Assembly: GCF_002979755.1 (NCBI RefSeq)
Contig: NZ_PCPP01000001.1
Span: forward strand, 2,636,665-2,700,664
Source of the DNA: Chryseobacterium culicis
Lineage (GTDB): Bacteria; Bacteroidota; Bacteroidia; Flavobacteriales; Weeksellaceae
DNA length: 64,000 nucleotides
Reading direction: 5' to 3'
Shown: piece after piece, positions 1 to 10,168 of the stretch
How positions within the stretch are numbered: position 1 is the stretch's first letter
How the letters are laid out: every line of letters starts with the position of its first letter
Notes under the pieces: model-generated
Seen by the model: only the letters and a program-made list of their open reading frames with translations
The model's database searches: none
What the model was told of the DNA's origin: nothing
Translations under genes and position numbers: made by a program

Positions 1-740
1 CTGTTGATCATTCTTGTATTAGCACCTCTTAATGCTTCTACAACGTTCAATCTTTTCAGCGCTTCAGTTCTTCTTTGTTTTGAACCTTCGTTGTGAGCTT
101 TGTGTCTCAAGTCGAAAGACAATGCATCAAGATCAATTCTTTTTAATAGATCTTCAACAGCTTCAGCACCCATTCTGGCGATGAATTTGTTTGGATCAGA
201 ATCATCAAGATACTGGTTTTCTACAGGAAGAGTTTCCATGATATCAAGGTACTCTTCTTCTGTAAGGAATTCCATATTTTCAAAATCAGAACCGTCTAAT
301 TTTTTAGCAATACCCTGCTGAATCACTACATATCTTTCGTAGTAGATGATCATGTCTAATTTCTTAGAAGGAATTCCTAAAAGGTATCCGATTTTGTTTG
401 GTAATGAACGGAAATACCAGATGTGTGCAATTGGAACTACAAGGTTGATGTGCCCGATTCTCTCTCTTCTTACTTTTTTCTCAGTAACTTCTACTCCACA
501 ACGGTCACACACAATCCCTTTGTAACGAATTCTCTTGTATTTACCACAAGCACATTCGTAATCCTTTACAGGACCAAAGATTTTCTCACAGAATAGCCCG
601 TCTCTTTCAGGCTTGTGAGTTCTGTAGTTAATAGTTTCCGGTTTTAGAACCTCTCCTCTTGAGTCTTGCAAAATAGACTCCGGTGAAGCTAAACCGATGG
701 TTATTTTATTAAATCTACTTGATTTATTTTTATTTGACAT
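1..740 (-). CDS. rpoC: DNA-directed RNA polymerase subunit beta' (N-terminal part, cut by window edge)
   Basis: Largest catalytic subunit of RNA polymerase. Only the first ~246 codons are in the window; the gene continues past position 1. The start ATG is the complement of 738-740 and the protein begins [20 protein letters not shown]. The N-terminal zinc-binding motif is visible ([20 protein letters not shown], about residues 65-85), followed by the conserved [16 protein letters not shown] segment typical of beta'. It follows rpoB with an 84-base spacer made largely of simple AT repeats, so rpoB and rpoC are probably one transcript. Identification is essentially certain. Confidence 0.97.
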   Translation of the reverse strand, partial: MSNKNKSSRFNKITIGLASPESILQDSRGEVLKPETINYRTHKPERDGLFCEKIFGPVKDYECACGKYKRIRYKGIVCDRCGVEVTEKKVRRERIGHINLVVPIAHIWYFRSLPNKIGYLLGIPSKKLDMIIYYERYVVIQQGIAKKLDGSDFENMEFLTEEEYLDIMETLPVENQYLDDSDPNKFIARMGAEAVEDLLKRIDLDALSFDLRHKAHNEGSKQRRTEALKRLNVVEALRGANTRMIN

Positions 741-743
741 TTG

Positions 744-778
744 TTAGATTTTAAATTTTAGATTTTAGATTTTAGATT
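744..778. repeat. Simple AT repeat between rpoB and rpoC
   Basis: Imperfect tandem copies of a TTTTAGA heptamer with one degenerate unit fill much of the short rpoB-rpoC spacer, followed by a run of AATTTAAA-like sequence. No hairpin or promoter is apparent. It looks like slippage-generated filler rather than a regulatory site. Confidence 0.6.
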
Positions 779-824
779 AATTTTTGAATGCTGCCATTCA
801 ACATTTATAATTTAAAATTTAAAA

Positions 825-3800
825 TTATTCCTCTAGTCTTACGTCTAATCCAAGACCTTGTAACTCGTGAAGTAATACGTTGAATGATTCTGGAATACCT
901 GGTTCAGGCATAGATTCACCTTTCGCAATGGCTTCATAAGTTTTTGCTCTACCAATCACGTCATCCGACTTCACAGTCAAGATCTCTCTCAGGATGTTAG
1001 ATGCACCGAATGCTTCAAGTGCCCAAACCTCCATCTCTCCGAATCTCTGACCTCCGAACTGAGCTTTACCTCCTAACGGCTGCTGAGTAATCAATGAGTA
1101 AGGACCAATAGAACGTGCGTGCATCTTATCATCTACCATGTGTCCTAGTTTCAACATATAAATGATACCTACTGTTGCAGCCTGAGTAAATCTTTCTCCG
1201 GTACCACCATCATAAAGGTGAGTGTGACCGAATTTAGGAAGACCTGCTTTCTCAGTATACTCAGTAATCTGATCAAGACTTGCTCCATCGAAGATTGGTG
1301 TAGCGAACTTCAATCCTAATTTTCTACCAGCCCATCCAAGAACGGTTTCGTAGATCTGACCGATGTTCATACGGGAAGGTACCCCTAGTGGATTCAATAC
1401 GATATCTACTGGTGTTCCATCTTCCAGGAATGGCATATCTTCTTCACGAACGATTCTTGAAACGATACCTTTGTTACCGTGACGTCCTGCCATCTTATCT
1501 CCTACATTCAGTTTACGTTTCTTAGCGATGTAAACTTTAGCCAACTTCATGATACCTGCCGGAAGCTCATCTCCGATTGAAATTGCAAATTTCTCACGGT
1601 TTTTAACTCCCTGGATGTCGTTATATTTGATTTTGTAATTGTGAATTAATTGTTTGATCAATTCATTTTTATCAGCGTCTACTGTCCAGTCTGCACCGCT
1701 AACATTTACATAATCTTCAACTGAAGTTAATAACTTGTGAGTGAATTTCACACCTTTACCGATGATTTCTTCGTCAAGGTCATTTTGTACCCCTTGAGAA
1801 GTTTTACCGCTTACCAGTGTATTTAATTTTTCAATTAAAGTATTTCTCAACTCATCAAATTTAGCCTTGTAAGTGTTTTCAATTTCTTCAAGTCTAAGTT
1901 TTTCTTCAGTTCTTTTCTTTTTGTCTTTAATGTTTCTAGAGAACAATTTCTTGTTGATAACAACTCCTCTTAATGAAGAGTCAGCTTTCAATGAAGCATC
2001 CTTCACATCACCAGCTTTATCACCGAAGATTGCTCTAAGAAGTTTTTCTTCAGGAGTCGGATCAGATTCACCTTTTGGAGTAATTTTACCAATCATGATA
2101 TCTCCAGGCTTCACTTCAGCACCGATTCTGATCATACCGTTCTCGTCAAGATCTTTAGTAGCTTCTTCAGATACGTTTGGAATATCTGCTGTAAGCTCTT
2201 CCATACCTAGTTTGGTATCACGAACTTCAAGAGAGTACTCATCTACGTGGATTGAAGTAAACCAGTCTTCACGTACAACTTTTTCGTTGATTACGATTGC
2301 ATCCTCAAAGTTGTATCCTTTCCAAGGCATGAACGCTACCACTAAGTTTCTACCAAGAGCTAATTCTCCTTTTTCAGTAGCATAACCGTCGCAAAGTACC
2401 TGTCCTTTCTCCACTACATCACCTACTCTTACGTTTGGTCTTAGGGTAATTGTTGTACTCTGGTTAGTTTTTCTGAACTTAGTCAGTTTGTATGTTTTAG
2501 TAGCAGACTCAAATTGTACTAAATCTTCGTCTTCGCTTCTTTCATATTTGATGGTAATCTTGTCAGCATCTACATACTCTACAGTACCTGTACCTTCAGC
2601 ATTAATTAAGATTCTTGAATCTCTTGCAACTTGTTGCTCAAGCCCTGTACCCACGATTGGAGCCTGTGGCTTCAATAGAGGAACGGCCTGACGCATCATG
2701 TTAGATCCCATCAATGCACGGTTCGCATCATCATGTTCCAAGAATGGAATTAATGAAGCGGAAATACCAGAAATCTGGTTTGGTGCCACATCGATAAGGT
2801 TCACCTGAGCTGGTTCAACTACCGGGTAGTCACCATCTAATCTTGCAATAATTCTGTCTGTTAAGAAATCACCGTTATCGCTCAATTCAACGTTTGCCTG
2901 AGCAATTACTTTGTCTTCTTCGTCTTCTGCATTTAAGTAAATAGGATCAGCGTTAAGATCAATCTTACCACCGTCTACTTTTCTATATGGAGTTTCAATG
3001 AAACCTAGGTTGTTGATTTTTGCATAGATCCCTAGAGATGAAATCAAACCGATGTTTGGTCCTTCCGGAGTTTCAATCGGACAAATTCTTCCGTAGTGAG
3101 TATGGTGAACGTCACGAACCTCGAAACCTGCTCTTTCTCTTGATAAACCACCAGGCCCTAGTGCAGATAATCTTCTCTTGTGAGTGATCTCTGATAGAGG
3201 GTTGGTTTGGTCCATGAACTGAGATAGCTGGTTGGTACCGAAGAATGAGTTGATTACAGATGTTAATGTCTTAGCATTTACAAGATCAAGCGGAGTAAAG
3301 ATTTCGTTATCTCTAACGTTCATTCTTTCCTTGATTGTTCTTGCAATTCTTGAAAGACCTACACCGAACTGTCCTGCTAATTGCTCACCAACAGTTTTAA
3401 TTCTTCTGTTTGATAAGTGGTCAATATCATCCACATCCGTTTTTGAGTTTACTAACTCAATTAAGTGTCTTACGATTGCAATGATATCTTCCTTAGTAAG
3501 AACTTCAGTTGTAGTTGGGATGTTTAGGCTTAACTTTTTGTTTAGTCTGTAACGTCCTACTTCACCTAAAGAGTATCTCTGCTCAGAGAAGAATAATTTT
3601 TCAATGATTCCTCTTGCCGTTTCCTCATCTGGTGGATCTGCGTTTCTTAACTGACGATAAATATACTCTACCGCTTCTTTTTCAGAGTTAGTAGGGTCTT
3701 TTTGTAATGTATTCTGAATGATTGAGAATTCGTTGCTGTTTTCTTTGTGAATCAAGATAGATTTCACTCCAGCATCCAGGATAAGATCTAAGTGTTCTTT

Positions 3801-4646
3801 TTCAAGGATTGTTTCTCTATCCAAGATGATCTCGTTTCTTTCGATAGAAACTACTTCACCTGTATCTTCGTCTACGAAATCTTCGAACCAAGTGTTCAAT
3901 ACTCTCGCAGCCAATGTTCTCCCTTCCACTTTTTTAAGGGCAGCTTTAGAAACTTTCACTTCTTCAGCAAGGTCGAAGATTTGAAGGATATCTTTATCAG
4001 ATTCGTATCCGATAGCTCTTAATAAAGTTGTTAATGGTAATTTTTTCTTACGGTCGATATACGCGTACATTACGCTGTTGATATCTGTTGTAAATTCCAT
4101 CCAAGATCCTTTGAAAGGGATAATTCTTGAATAGTAAAGTTTGGTCCCGTTCGCGTGGTAAGTCTGTCCGAAGAATACACCAGGTGAACGGTGAAGCTGC
4201 GTAACGATAACTCTTTCAGCACCATTGATGATGAAAGAACCACTTGGCGTCATATAAGGAACCGGACCTAAATATACATCCTGAACCACAGTTTGGAAAT
4301 CTTCGTGTTCCGGGTCAGTACAATACAATTTAAGTCTAGCTTTTAGAGGAACTGAATAAGTAAGTCCTCTTTCCACACACTCATCAATTGAATAACGTGG
4401 AGAATCTACCAGATAGTCTAAGAATTCTAATACGAATTGGTTTCTTGAATCCGTAATTGGGAAATTCTCTTGGAAAGTCTTGTAAAGAGCTTCTGTCTTT
4501 CTGGCTTCAGGAAGTGTATCAAGCTGGAAAAATTCTCTGAAAGACTCGATTTGGATATCCAAAAAGTCTGGAGTGATAATTTTTCCTTTCGCTGATGAGA
4601 AATTAATTCTCGGATTTCCTTGAGTTGTTGATTTTGTTTTACTCAT
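825..4646 (-). CDS. rpoB: DNA-directed RNA polymerase subunit beta
   Basis: Second-largest catalytic subunit of RNA polymerase, 1273 aa, normal length for Bacteroidota. The rifampicin-pocket region is intact ([20 protein letters not shown], then [20 protein letters not shown]), as are the [11 protein letters not shown] block, the [10 protein letters not shown] block and the C-terminal [13 protein letters not shown] motif. It starts [18 protein letters not shown]. In most bacteria rplL directly precedes it; here 4.7 kb of surface-protein genes lies between rplL and rpoB, and rpoB has its own promoter about 330 bases upstream, giving a long 5' leader. rpoC follows. Confidence 0.98.
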   Translation of the reverse strand: MSKTKSTTQGNPRINFSSAKGKIITPDFLDIQIESFREFFQLDTLPEARKTEALYKTFQENFPITDSRNQFVLEFLDYLVDSPRYSIDECVERGLTYSVPLKARLKLYCTDPEHEDFQTVVQDVYLGPVPYMTPSGSFIINGAERVIVTQLHRSPGVFFGQTYHANGTKLYYSRIIPFKGSWMEFTTDINSVMYAYIDRKKKLPLTTLLRAIGYESDKDILQIFDLAEEVKVSKAALKKVEGRTLAARVLNTWFEDFVDEDTGEVVSIERNEIILDRETILEKEHLDLILDAGVKSILIHKENSNEFSIIQNTLQKDPTNSEKEAVEYIYRQLRNADPPDEETARGIIEKLFFSEQRYSLGEVGRYRLNKKLSLNIPTTTEVLTKEDIIAIVRHLIELVNSKTDVDDIDHLSNRRIKTVGEQLAGQFGVGLSRIARTIKERMNVRDNEIFTPLDLVNAKTLTSVINSFFGTNQLSQFMDQTNPLSEITHKRRLSALGPGGLSRERAGFEVRDVHHTHYGRICPIETPEGPNIGLISSLGIYAKINNLGFIETPYRKVDGGKIDLNADPIYLNAEDEEDKVIAQANVELSDNGDFLTDRIIARLDGDYPVVEPAQVNLIDVAPNQISGISASLIPFLEHDDANRALMGSNMMRQAVPLLKPQAPIVGTGLEQQVARDSRILINAEGTGTVEYVDADKITIKYERSEDEDLVQFESATKTYKLTKFRKTNQSTTITLRPNVRVGDVVEKGQVLCDGYATEKGELALGRNLVVAFMPWKGYNFEDAIVINEKVVREDWFTSIHVDEYSLEVRDTKLGMEELTADIPNVSEEATKDLDENGMIRIGAEVKPGDIMIGKITPKGESDPTPEEKLLRAIFGDKAGDVKDASLKADSSLRGVVINKKLFSRNIKDKKKRTEEKLRLEEIENTYKAKFDELRNTLIEKLNTLVSGKTSQGVQNDLDEEIIGKGVKFTHKLLTSVEDYVNVSGADWTVDADKNELIKQLIHNYKIKYNDIQGVKNREKFAISIGDELPAGIMKLAKVYIAKKRKLNVGDKMAGRHGNKGIVSRIVREEDMPFLEDGTPVDIVLNPLGVPSRMNIGQIYETVLGWAGRKLGLKFATPIFDGASLDQITEYTEKAGLPKFGHTHLYDGGTGERFTQAATVGIIYMLKLGHMVDDKMHARSIGPYSLITQQPLGGKAQFGGQRFGEMEVWALEAFGASNILREILTVKSDDVIGRAKTYEAIAKGESMPEPGIPESFNVLLHELQGLGLDVRLEE

Positions 4647-4964
4647 AAAACTTTTAAGAAAGGGTTAAAAAATATTTTGATTCATTAAAAAATATCAGAA
4701 AAGAACAAGAAACAAGGTAAAAGCAAAAGGTAAAAGTGTTTTTGGCGCTCACGAAGGACCTTAGAACTCTTTTAACGCTGTACTTGGCTCTTTCTAACTG
4801 CAACACTGGTATATCTTTTCACAGCGTAATGCAAAATATTTTTATTACTTTTGAGGCTATATTACCGCAATATCTATATACACGAAATCCCCTTCATGTT
4901 TTACACAATGAAAGAGCTGATTTTCAGTATTTTATAAATTTACAAACAATTTTTCGCGCCAAAA
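4647..4964 (-). other. Long untranslated leader of rpoB
   Basis: This stretch has no convincing gene. On the minus strand it would be the ~300-nt leader of the rpoB transcript if the promoter at 4971-5002 is used. It includes direct CTTTTACC-like repeats near 4710-4740 and complementary GGCGC/GCGCC segments near its two ends (about 4956-4960 and 4743-4747) that could close a long-range stem. Whether it carries autoregulation is inference. Confidence 0.4.
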
Positions 4965-4970
4965 GAGGGG

Positions 4971-5002
4971 CAAAGATACAAAAAGTTATCCACAATAACA
5001 AA
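4971..5002 (-). promoter_or_regulatory. Predicted rpoB promoter
   Basis: On the minus strand a TTTG (-33, complement of 4999-5002), a 20-base spacer and TATCTTTG (-7, complement of 4971-4978) match the Bacteroidota sigma-A consensus TTTG-N17-23-TAnnTTTG. It lets rpoBC be transcribed without rplL read-through. The spacer contains TTATCCACA (4986-4994), a perfect DnaA-box word, which may be coincidence. Confidence 0.65.
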
Positions 5003-5038
5003 TAAATCCTCTCATTTTGAGACTTTTAAAATAAGAGA

Positions 5039-5059
5039 GACTGCCCAAAATGAGCAGTC
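5039..5059 (-). terminator. Hairpin downstream of the T9SS calcium-repeat protein
   Basis: GACTGC (5039-5044) pairs with GCAGTC (5054-5059) around a 9-base loop just after the stop at 5087, with an AT-rich tail on the minus strand. The U-run is interrupted, so it is a moderate terminator candidate. Confidence 0.5.
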
Positions 5060-5086
5060 CCTCCACAACACAAGCTAATCTTATGA

Positions 5087-7684
5087 TTATTTCACAATAA
5101 CCTTATAAGATTTTATTTTCGATTTAGTTTCTATTTTTATCATATACAGCCCTGTTGGAAGTGAAGAGGTATCGATACCAGTACCGGCATTGAATTTACC
5201 TGTCTTAACAACCTGACCCTGTGCTGAGAATAAAGCATACGTTCCTTCTTCCGCTGATGTAATGCTAAGGATTTCCCCTGCTTTTACCGGGTTTGGATAC
5301 ACTTTCACATCATTGGCTGCTTCAGTGATTTCAGCAGTAGTGATCTTAGCACTGGTGTTGGATGCATTTTTCAACAACGAAGCATAAGGTGAAAGTGGTG
5401 AACCCGGAGATCCTCTTTTCACAAGATCTGTATCTACCACAGCCTGAATTCCGTCTTTATCTTTATCGTTTATCGTAGAGATAAATCCTCCTCCTAACGT
5501 ATCAAGGTTTGCTTTTCCGATCTGATAAAGGTCCGGATCTGAACCATTGGACGTAATATCCAGGAAGTCAGGTTTATCATCACCATCTGTATTTTTGATT
5601 GGATATTTCAGTACACCTGAGTCAGGTGACGTTTCCAGAATATCTGCAATTCCGTTTTTACCTACCGGAACATTCGCATCAATAACGCCGTTTCGATCTG
5701 CATCAATCTGATTGATTACAGATGTTGGAATTCCAGATTCAAATAAATCTAAGATACCGTCGTTATCGGAATCCAAATCAAGATAATTAGGAACAGAATC
5801 TCCTAACACTGGTGTCAAAAGAATATCTCCTTCATTATCATCATCCTGAAATTTTCCATTGTTATCAAAATCCTCTACCGCATCCGGAATCCCGTCATTA
5901 TCAGAATCCAAATCACAGGCATCTACAATACCATCTCCATCTGTATCCAGTGCAGGAGATTTGTCATTTACCGCCGTACAGCCCTCAGCACAATCAGGAA
6001 TTCCATTTCCGTTGTGATCTATGCTGTCATCTCCTCCCTGACACTGATCAAAACAGTTCGGAACACCATCATTATCATCATCTCTGCTCGCAAAAGCATT
6101 ATAGATATAATAATTTTGAGGGATACGAATCGCTGTTCCGCTATTGAACGTAATCTTGATACGGTTGAAAGGTTTTGTAGCCTTTCCTCCAACATAGAAT
6201 TTATTTGAGTTTGTAGTGAAGAAGTTTCCACTGATAAGGCTTCCCGAACTTGTAAAGGTATCAGTCAAAGTATTTCCGTTATACAATGTCACGGTGATAT
6301 TTTCCAGAACACTTACTCCAAGAAGATTTCCTGCTTTTTCTACCGTAAATCCAGCCATTGTATTGACAGGAAGTACTGAATTACTACTTACTGTTGCAAA
6401 GGCAGAGAAGAGACTGAATATAGACGCGGCCGGAACCGTAGCTGTTGCATAATTGGATGGATTATTATCTACAATCGCTTCCGGATTGATCATTTTAGCT
6501 AAAATAAGGCCAAGGAAACCCGGACCTGATGTCCATGCAGCACCTGTAACCAAATTCCCAGGTACAGCAGAACCGCTTGTCTGGATTTTATCATCACAAT
6601 CACAAGAGACAGGTTCTTCAAAAGCATAATATACTTTCATCGCTCCTAAATTAAACCCTAGTGTTTGGGTGATTTTCAACCTTACTTCATTGAAAGGTTT
6701 AGTACTGGTTAATGTAACTTTCTGTTTTCCTGAACCATACCCCAACACTTTAATATTAATCAGACCTCCTCCGTCAGACAGTTGTTTTGAATCCTGAAGC
6801 TGACCGAAAAGATACGTTTCTATGGTAATATTTTTTAAAAACTCAGCACTTAGAAGTTTTCCCTGATCATCAGGTTCTATTACAAAACCGGTTCTGTTCC
6901 CCGCAGGATATACCTGATTTTTATCGAGAACTCCTATTGAATAAGATCCTAGCAACCCTATCGGCAATACGATTGATCCATAAGAGTTTTTATTTCCATC
7001 TCCAATTCTTTCTTTATTCTGAACATAAGAAAGCGGAGCCAGGAAACTGCTGCTTCCGGATACATTTCCATCCACACCACTTCCGGCAATAATGTCATCA
7101 CAAATACCATTATTATCCGTTGGCACTTCTGTAGGATCAAATGCAAATGCATAATATACATTCATAGCGCTGAATACAGAAAGAACATTGGTCTGGTATA
7201 ACCTCACTTCATCAAATTCTTTTGAAGTCTTGAAGTGCAGGAATATTCTGTTTTTGCTTCCCCCGAATGCAGGTACCGACAAAAGTGTACTGCTGGTAGT
7301 TGTTTCCTGAAGAACTCCATTTTTATAGGTACTGATCCTCAAAGAGCTCAAAAGATCCACCGTAATAAAACTTGTTCCCAGATCTACATTGAATCCGGTA
7401 ATATATCCCGCAGGATATGTTGTATTTTTATTTTTTACAGATATTCCGTTTCCACTTAACAGGGAAGCGAAATTTCCCATACTTACACTGTTATCAAGAC
7501 TGGCATCTACTACAGGATTCATACTTCCGTTATAGCACGCAAGACAAATCCCTGAATTGTTGACAGGCTTTGCCTCCACACCCATTCCTCGGATTGGTTC
7601 ATAGCCCAGCTGTGCAAATAGTACCGCAGACATCATCAATGTCATGAGCATTGCAGCTAGCTTTTCGAATAATTTTCTGGTCAT
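5087..7684 (-). CDS. T9SS type A sorting-domain protein with thrombospondin type 3-like calcium repeats
   Basis: Predicted secreted or cell-surface protein, 865 aa. The N-terminus has a hydrophobic signal segment (AAMLMTLMMSAVLFAQ). Residues ~40-540 contain three divergent copies of a ~150-residue module with shared phrases such as YPAG..TGF and KPFNEVRL. Residues ~550-680 carry Asp-rich calcium-binding repeats (DDDNDGVPNCFDQC, DTDGDGIVDACDLDSDNDG, DLDSDNDGILDLFESG). The C-terminus has the T9SS type A signature (VKVYPNPVKAG ... LPTGLYMIKIETKSKIKSYKVIVK). The gene lies 30 bases after the preceding minus-strand gene (7715-8851), so the two are probably co-transcribed. Substrate or ligand is unknown. 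It sits inside the normally contiguous rplL-rpoB interval. Confidence 0.85.
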   Translation of the reverse strand: MTRKLFEKLAAMLMTLMMSAVLFAQLGYEPIRGMGVEAKPVNNSGICLACYNGSMNPVVDASLDNSVSMGNFASLLSGNGISVKNKNTTYPAGYITGFNVDLGTSFITVDLLSSLRISTYKNGVLQETTTSSTLLSVPAFGGSKNRIFLHFKTSKEFDEVRLYQTNVLSVFSAMNVYYAFAFDPTEVPTDNNGICDDIIAGSGVDGNVSGSSSFLAPLSYVQNKERIGDGNKNSYGSIVLPIGLLGSYSIGVLDKNQVYPAGNRTGFVIEPDDQGKLLSAEFLKNITIETYLFGQLQDSKQLSDGGGLINIKVLGYGSGKQKVTLTSTKPFNEVRLKITQTLGFNLGAMKVYYAFEEPVSCDCDDKIQTSGSAVPGNLVTGAAWTSGPGFLGLILAKMINPEAIVDNNPSNYATATVPAASIFSLFSAFATVSSNSVLPVNTMAGFTVEKAGNLLGVSVLENITVTLYNGNTLTDTFTSSGSLISGNFFTTNSNKFYVGGKATKPFNRIKITFNSGTAIRIPQNYYIYNAFASRDDDNDGVPNCFDQCQGGDDSIDHNGNGIPDCAEGCTAVNDKSPALDTDGDGIVDACDLDSDNDGIPDAVEDFDNNGKFQDDDNEGDILLTPVLGDSVPNYLDLDSDNDGILDLFESGIPTSVINQIDADRNGVIDANVPVGKNGIADILETSPDSGVLKYPIKNTDGDDKPDFLDITSNGSDPDLYQIGKANLDTLGGGFISTINDKDKDGIQAVVDTDLVKRGSPGSPLSPYASLLKNASNTSAKITTAEITEAANDVKVYPNPVKAGEILSITSAEEGTYALFSAQGQVVKTGKFNAGTGIDTSSLPTGLYMIKIETKSKIKSYKVIVK

Positions 7685-7714
7685 TTTTTATTTTTTTAAG
7701 GTTTGTGTTTTTTA

Positions 7715-8851
7715 TTAATTGTAAAGGGCTTTCCAATTGCTACCATTACAGCCTTCATGTACTTTAGCCGTTGTATTATAGCGGATTGCACCTTCCTCAG
7801 CCGTAGTACACGTAGCATTAGCACCGGAAGCAATTCCTTTCATCTGAATCGCAGCACCTGTAGAAGTTGCTGCAGTAGGAGTCATATTGATTCCTAATAT
7901 GGTATCTGTTCCATTTCCTTTATTGAAGAAAACGTGTACTTTGTTGGCATAAACCATTTGTCCCGCAGCTGCCTGTCCCGAAAAACCTATCGCAAAAGCT
8001 TCTGTACCGCTTGCTGTATTGGCAGAACCGACAGCTACATTGTTTGTTGATGTTGTGTTTCCACTCCCAATGGCAATTCCGCCATTATTTGTATGATTAT
8101 TCCCAACAGTCAGCCCCGTCAATCCTGTTACTGTATTCAGGTTTCCAAAGACTAAATTATTGGCTCCTGTTGCACTGTTACTATTTCCTATTACTTTAGC
8201 ACCATTATTCGCTGTATTGCTTAATCCAATGGCTACAGCCGGAAAATTCCCTTGCGCAGAGACTATATTGTCTTTTCCCAGTGCCACATTTGAAGAGGTA
8301 CTGTTTGTAAGGGTATTATTTGAACCCCAAGTAACTGAAGCATAAGGACCTGTGGCAGAATTAGAATTACCTCCCTGTAGAGTTCCGTTTATATCCAGAA
8401 TTCCTTTTACATTTTTCTGGGTAGCCAGGACTAAGTTCTGAGCGTCATTTGTTCCTAAGTAATTTCCACTCCCAATGTCTGTTCCTAAGGCAGCAGTTGT
8501 TGCTGTTGTTCCGGTGTTTCCTACTGTTCGCCAGCTTCCGCTTAAGCTATTCCATTTGACACCGTCAAAATAATAGTAACCCGGAGAAACGACATCCACA
8601 GTTTGTCCTGTAGGTGCAGTTTCAGCTGATGAAACATATACTATGGCTCCTGTTTGAGCTGTCGTATAATTTTTAGCTTTTAATTGTACCCCTGTAAGCC
8701 TTGGAGCAATAACCCCGTCAAACTTACTAGTATTGGAAGGTGATCCTACGATATCAAAGGTTGCCTGAGCCTGAGTGGTATTAATCCCTACCTGAGCGAA
8801 TGTGGACAAACCGATTGATAAAAGAGCGATGGTTAATAATTTGTTTTTCAT
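7715..8851 (-). CDS. Secreted protein with QVGINT N-terminus and YadA-head-like repeats
   Basis: 378 aa with a clear signal peptide (MKNKLLTIALLSIGLSTFAQ) followed by VGINTTQAQATFDI, the opening motif of many flavobacterial secreted or fibre-like proteins. Residues ~155-300 contain short repeats of the form xxAxGxxNxAxG (NVALGKDNIV, AVAIGLSNTA, GIAIGSGNTT, NVAVGSANTA, AFAIGFSGQA), resembling the left-handed beta-roll head of trimeric autotransporter adhesins. There is no YadA-type C-terminal membrane anchor; the end (CTTAEEGAIRYNTTAKVHEG, then CNGSNWKALYN) is the short domain typical of this Bacteroidota family. No T9SS sorting domain is evident, so its surface attachment is unclear. Probably in an operon with the T9SS gene 30 bases downstream. 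Confidence 0.75.
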   Translation of the reverse strand: MKNKLLTIALLSIGLSTFAQVGINTTQAQATFDIVGSPSNTSKFDGVIAPRLTGVQLKAKNYTTAQTGAIVYVSSAETAPTGQTVDVVSPGYYYFDGVKWNSLSGSWRTVGNTGTTATTAALGTDIGSGNYLGTNDAQNLVLATQKNVKGILDINGTLQGGNSNSATGPYASVTWGSNNTLTNSTSSNVALGKDNIVSAQGNFPAVAIGLSNTANNGAKVIGNSNSATGANNLVFGNLNTVTGLTGLTVGNNHTNNGGIAIGSGNTTSTNNVAVGSANTASGTEAFAIGFSGQAAAGQMVYANKVHVFFNKGNGTDTILGINMTPTAATSTGAAIQMKGIASGANATCTTAEEGAIRYNTTAKVHEGCNGSNWKALYN

Positions 8852-8983
8852 TTGTAATGATGTTTGCTGTTTTTATGTGTATGTGTTTTTTTGAAAGGGC
8901 AGTTTTCGGGCGTTCTCATTTAAATACTAAATGAAATAACAGATTGTACTGTAAGAAAGCGTTTAAAATTGTAAGAAATAGTA

Positions 8984-9481
8984 TCAGATAAGGGAATGGA
9001 TTGGTTTATCAGGAATCTTTATGATAAACTTAAAACCGTCTACAAGTTTAATGGAATTACTGTAGAACTTTTTAACTTCTTTAAATGCCAGAAAAATATT
9101 CTCTTTATAGTTCCGGTATGAATGACTCCATGTATTTGATAGGGCAACAAGTTTTATGTTGGCGGGGAAAGATATATGAAGATGGGTGTTGTTAAAGAAA
9201 CAAAGATTATATTGGGAATCTTTGTCATAGAATACATAAGTTTCCTTTTGATAGACAGCCAATTTACTGATAGCTGTCGAATGATTTTCTGTTTCAGCAC
9301 ACAAATGAATTGAAACATCAGCTAAGTAGGGCTGCAGGTAGTTATTAATATCTGTACGGTATGATAACTCAGGTTTTATCATCTTAACAGATATAAACTT
9401 AGTGTTTATTTTTCCTACAGCCGCCAAAAGCAACAAAAGAGTAATCTTGTGGCCGTAGGAAAGAAAGTAATTTCTATCCAA
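8984..9481 (-). CDS. Hypothetical protein, 165 aa
   Basis: Not recognised. The N-terminus (HKITLLLLLAAVGKINTKFI) has a short hydrophobic stretch that could be a weak signal or anchor; the rest is a mixed, basic and aromatic-rich sequence with no motif I can name. Its reading frame is uninterrupted and a plausible Bacteroidota promoter (9504-9532) lies directly upstream, which supports it being real. It stands alone between the rplL terminator and the divergently spaced YadA-head-like gene, 132 bases from the latter. It could be a lineage-specific gene or a fast-evolving accessory gene. Confidence 0.55.
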   Translation of the reverse strand: MDRNYFLSYGHKITLLLLLAAVGKINTKFISVKMIKPELSYRTDINNYLQPYLADVSIHLCAETENHSTAISKLAVYQKETYVFYDKDSQYNLCFFNNTHLHISFPANIKLVALSNTWSHSYRNYKENIFLAFKEVKKFYSNSIKLVDGFKFIIKIPDKPIHSLI

Positions 9482-9503
9482 TTATGTTGTGTTTTTTTCG
9501 ATA

Positions 9504-9532
9504 CAAATATAGTATTTTTTCAATCAAAACAA
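9504..9532 (-). promoter_or_regulatory. Predicted promoter of the 165-aa hypothetical gene
   Basis: TATATTTG (-7, complement of 9504-9511) preceded by TTG (complement of 9530-9532) with an 18-base spacer, about 20 bases upstream of the ATG. It fits the Bacteroidota consensus with a minimal -33 element. Confidence 0.5.
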
Positions 9533-9700
9533 TATTTTATTAATAAAAATTCACATAAAATAAACAAAGTATTGAATTAACGTAAAATATTATGTTAATT
9601 TTTAAAAAATAATCAATCATAATAAAATATACACAAACAAGAGGTAACAATATTAAAATACAATTATGAAATAAGACATGGATTTACAAAGACTTACATA

Positions 9701-9730
9701 CAAAAAAAGCCCGGGCAAATGCCCGGGCTT
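9701..9730 (-). terminator. Strong intrinsic terminator after rplL
   Basis: A perfect 10-bp GC-rich stem (9707-9716 with 9721-9730, AAGCCCGGGC) with a 4-base loop, followed on the minus strand by a run of seven T. It should end the rplKAJL transcript before it reaches the inserted genes and rpoB. Confidence 0.92.
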
Positions 9731-9753
9731 CTATATTTATAATAAAATTGAAA

Positions 9754-10122
9754 TTATTTCAATTCTACTTCAGCACCAGCTTCTTCTAATTGCTTCTTAA
9801 GAGCTTCAGCTTCGTCTTTAGAAACACCTTGCTTGATTGGAGCAGGAGCACCATCTACGATATCTTTAGCTTCTTTAAGACCAGCACCAGTTAAATCTTT
9901 TACTAATTTAACGATAGCTAATTTAGAAGCACCTGCAGACTTAAGAATTACGTCGAATTCAGTCTTTTCTTCAGCAGCTTCACCTGCACCACCTGCAGCA
10001 ACTACTACAGCAGCAGCAGCTGGCTCAATTCCGTACTCATCCTTAAGGATAGCAGCTAATTCGTTTACGTCTTTTACAGTTAGGTTTACTAGCGTTTCAG
10101 CTAAATTTTTTAAATCTGACAT
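9754..10122 (-). CDS. rplL: 50S ribosomal protein L7/L12
   Basis: Stalk protein that recruits translation factors to the ribosome. 122 aa, normal length. It has the N-terminal dimerisation helices ([20 protein letters not shown]), an Ala/Gly-rich hinge (about residues 35-50) and the C-terminal globular domain ([38 protein letters not shown]). It follows rplJ by 46 bases and is the last gene of the rplKAJL unit, since a strong terminator lies 24 bases beyond its stop. Confidence 0.98.
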   Translation of the reverse strand: MSDLKNLAETLVNLTVKDVNELAAILKDEYGIEPAAAAVVVAAGGAGEAAEEKTEFDVILKSAGASKLAIVKLVKDLTGAGLKEAKDIVDGAPAPIKQGVSKDEAEALKKQLEEAGAEVELK

Positions 10123-10168
10123 TGTTGTAATGTTTTTGTTGATTATTTATTTAATTTTTTGAGAGTAA

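Noticed and set aside
4986-4994. Perfect DnaA box TTATCCACA in the rpoB promoter, with others at 33804-33812 and 28290-28298
   Set aside because: About one such word is expected by chance in a 64-kb AT-rich window; one of the three is inside a coding region and they do not cluster, so there is no sign of an origin.
4736-5005. 89-aa plus-strand open frame upstream of rpoB
   Set aside because: It runs antisense through the rpoB leader and promoter and has no protein-like pattern.
5812-6147. His/Tyr-rich plus-strand frame
   Set aside because: It is a shadow of the calcium-binding repeat coding region on the minus strand.
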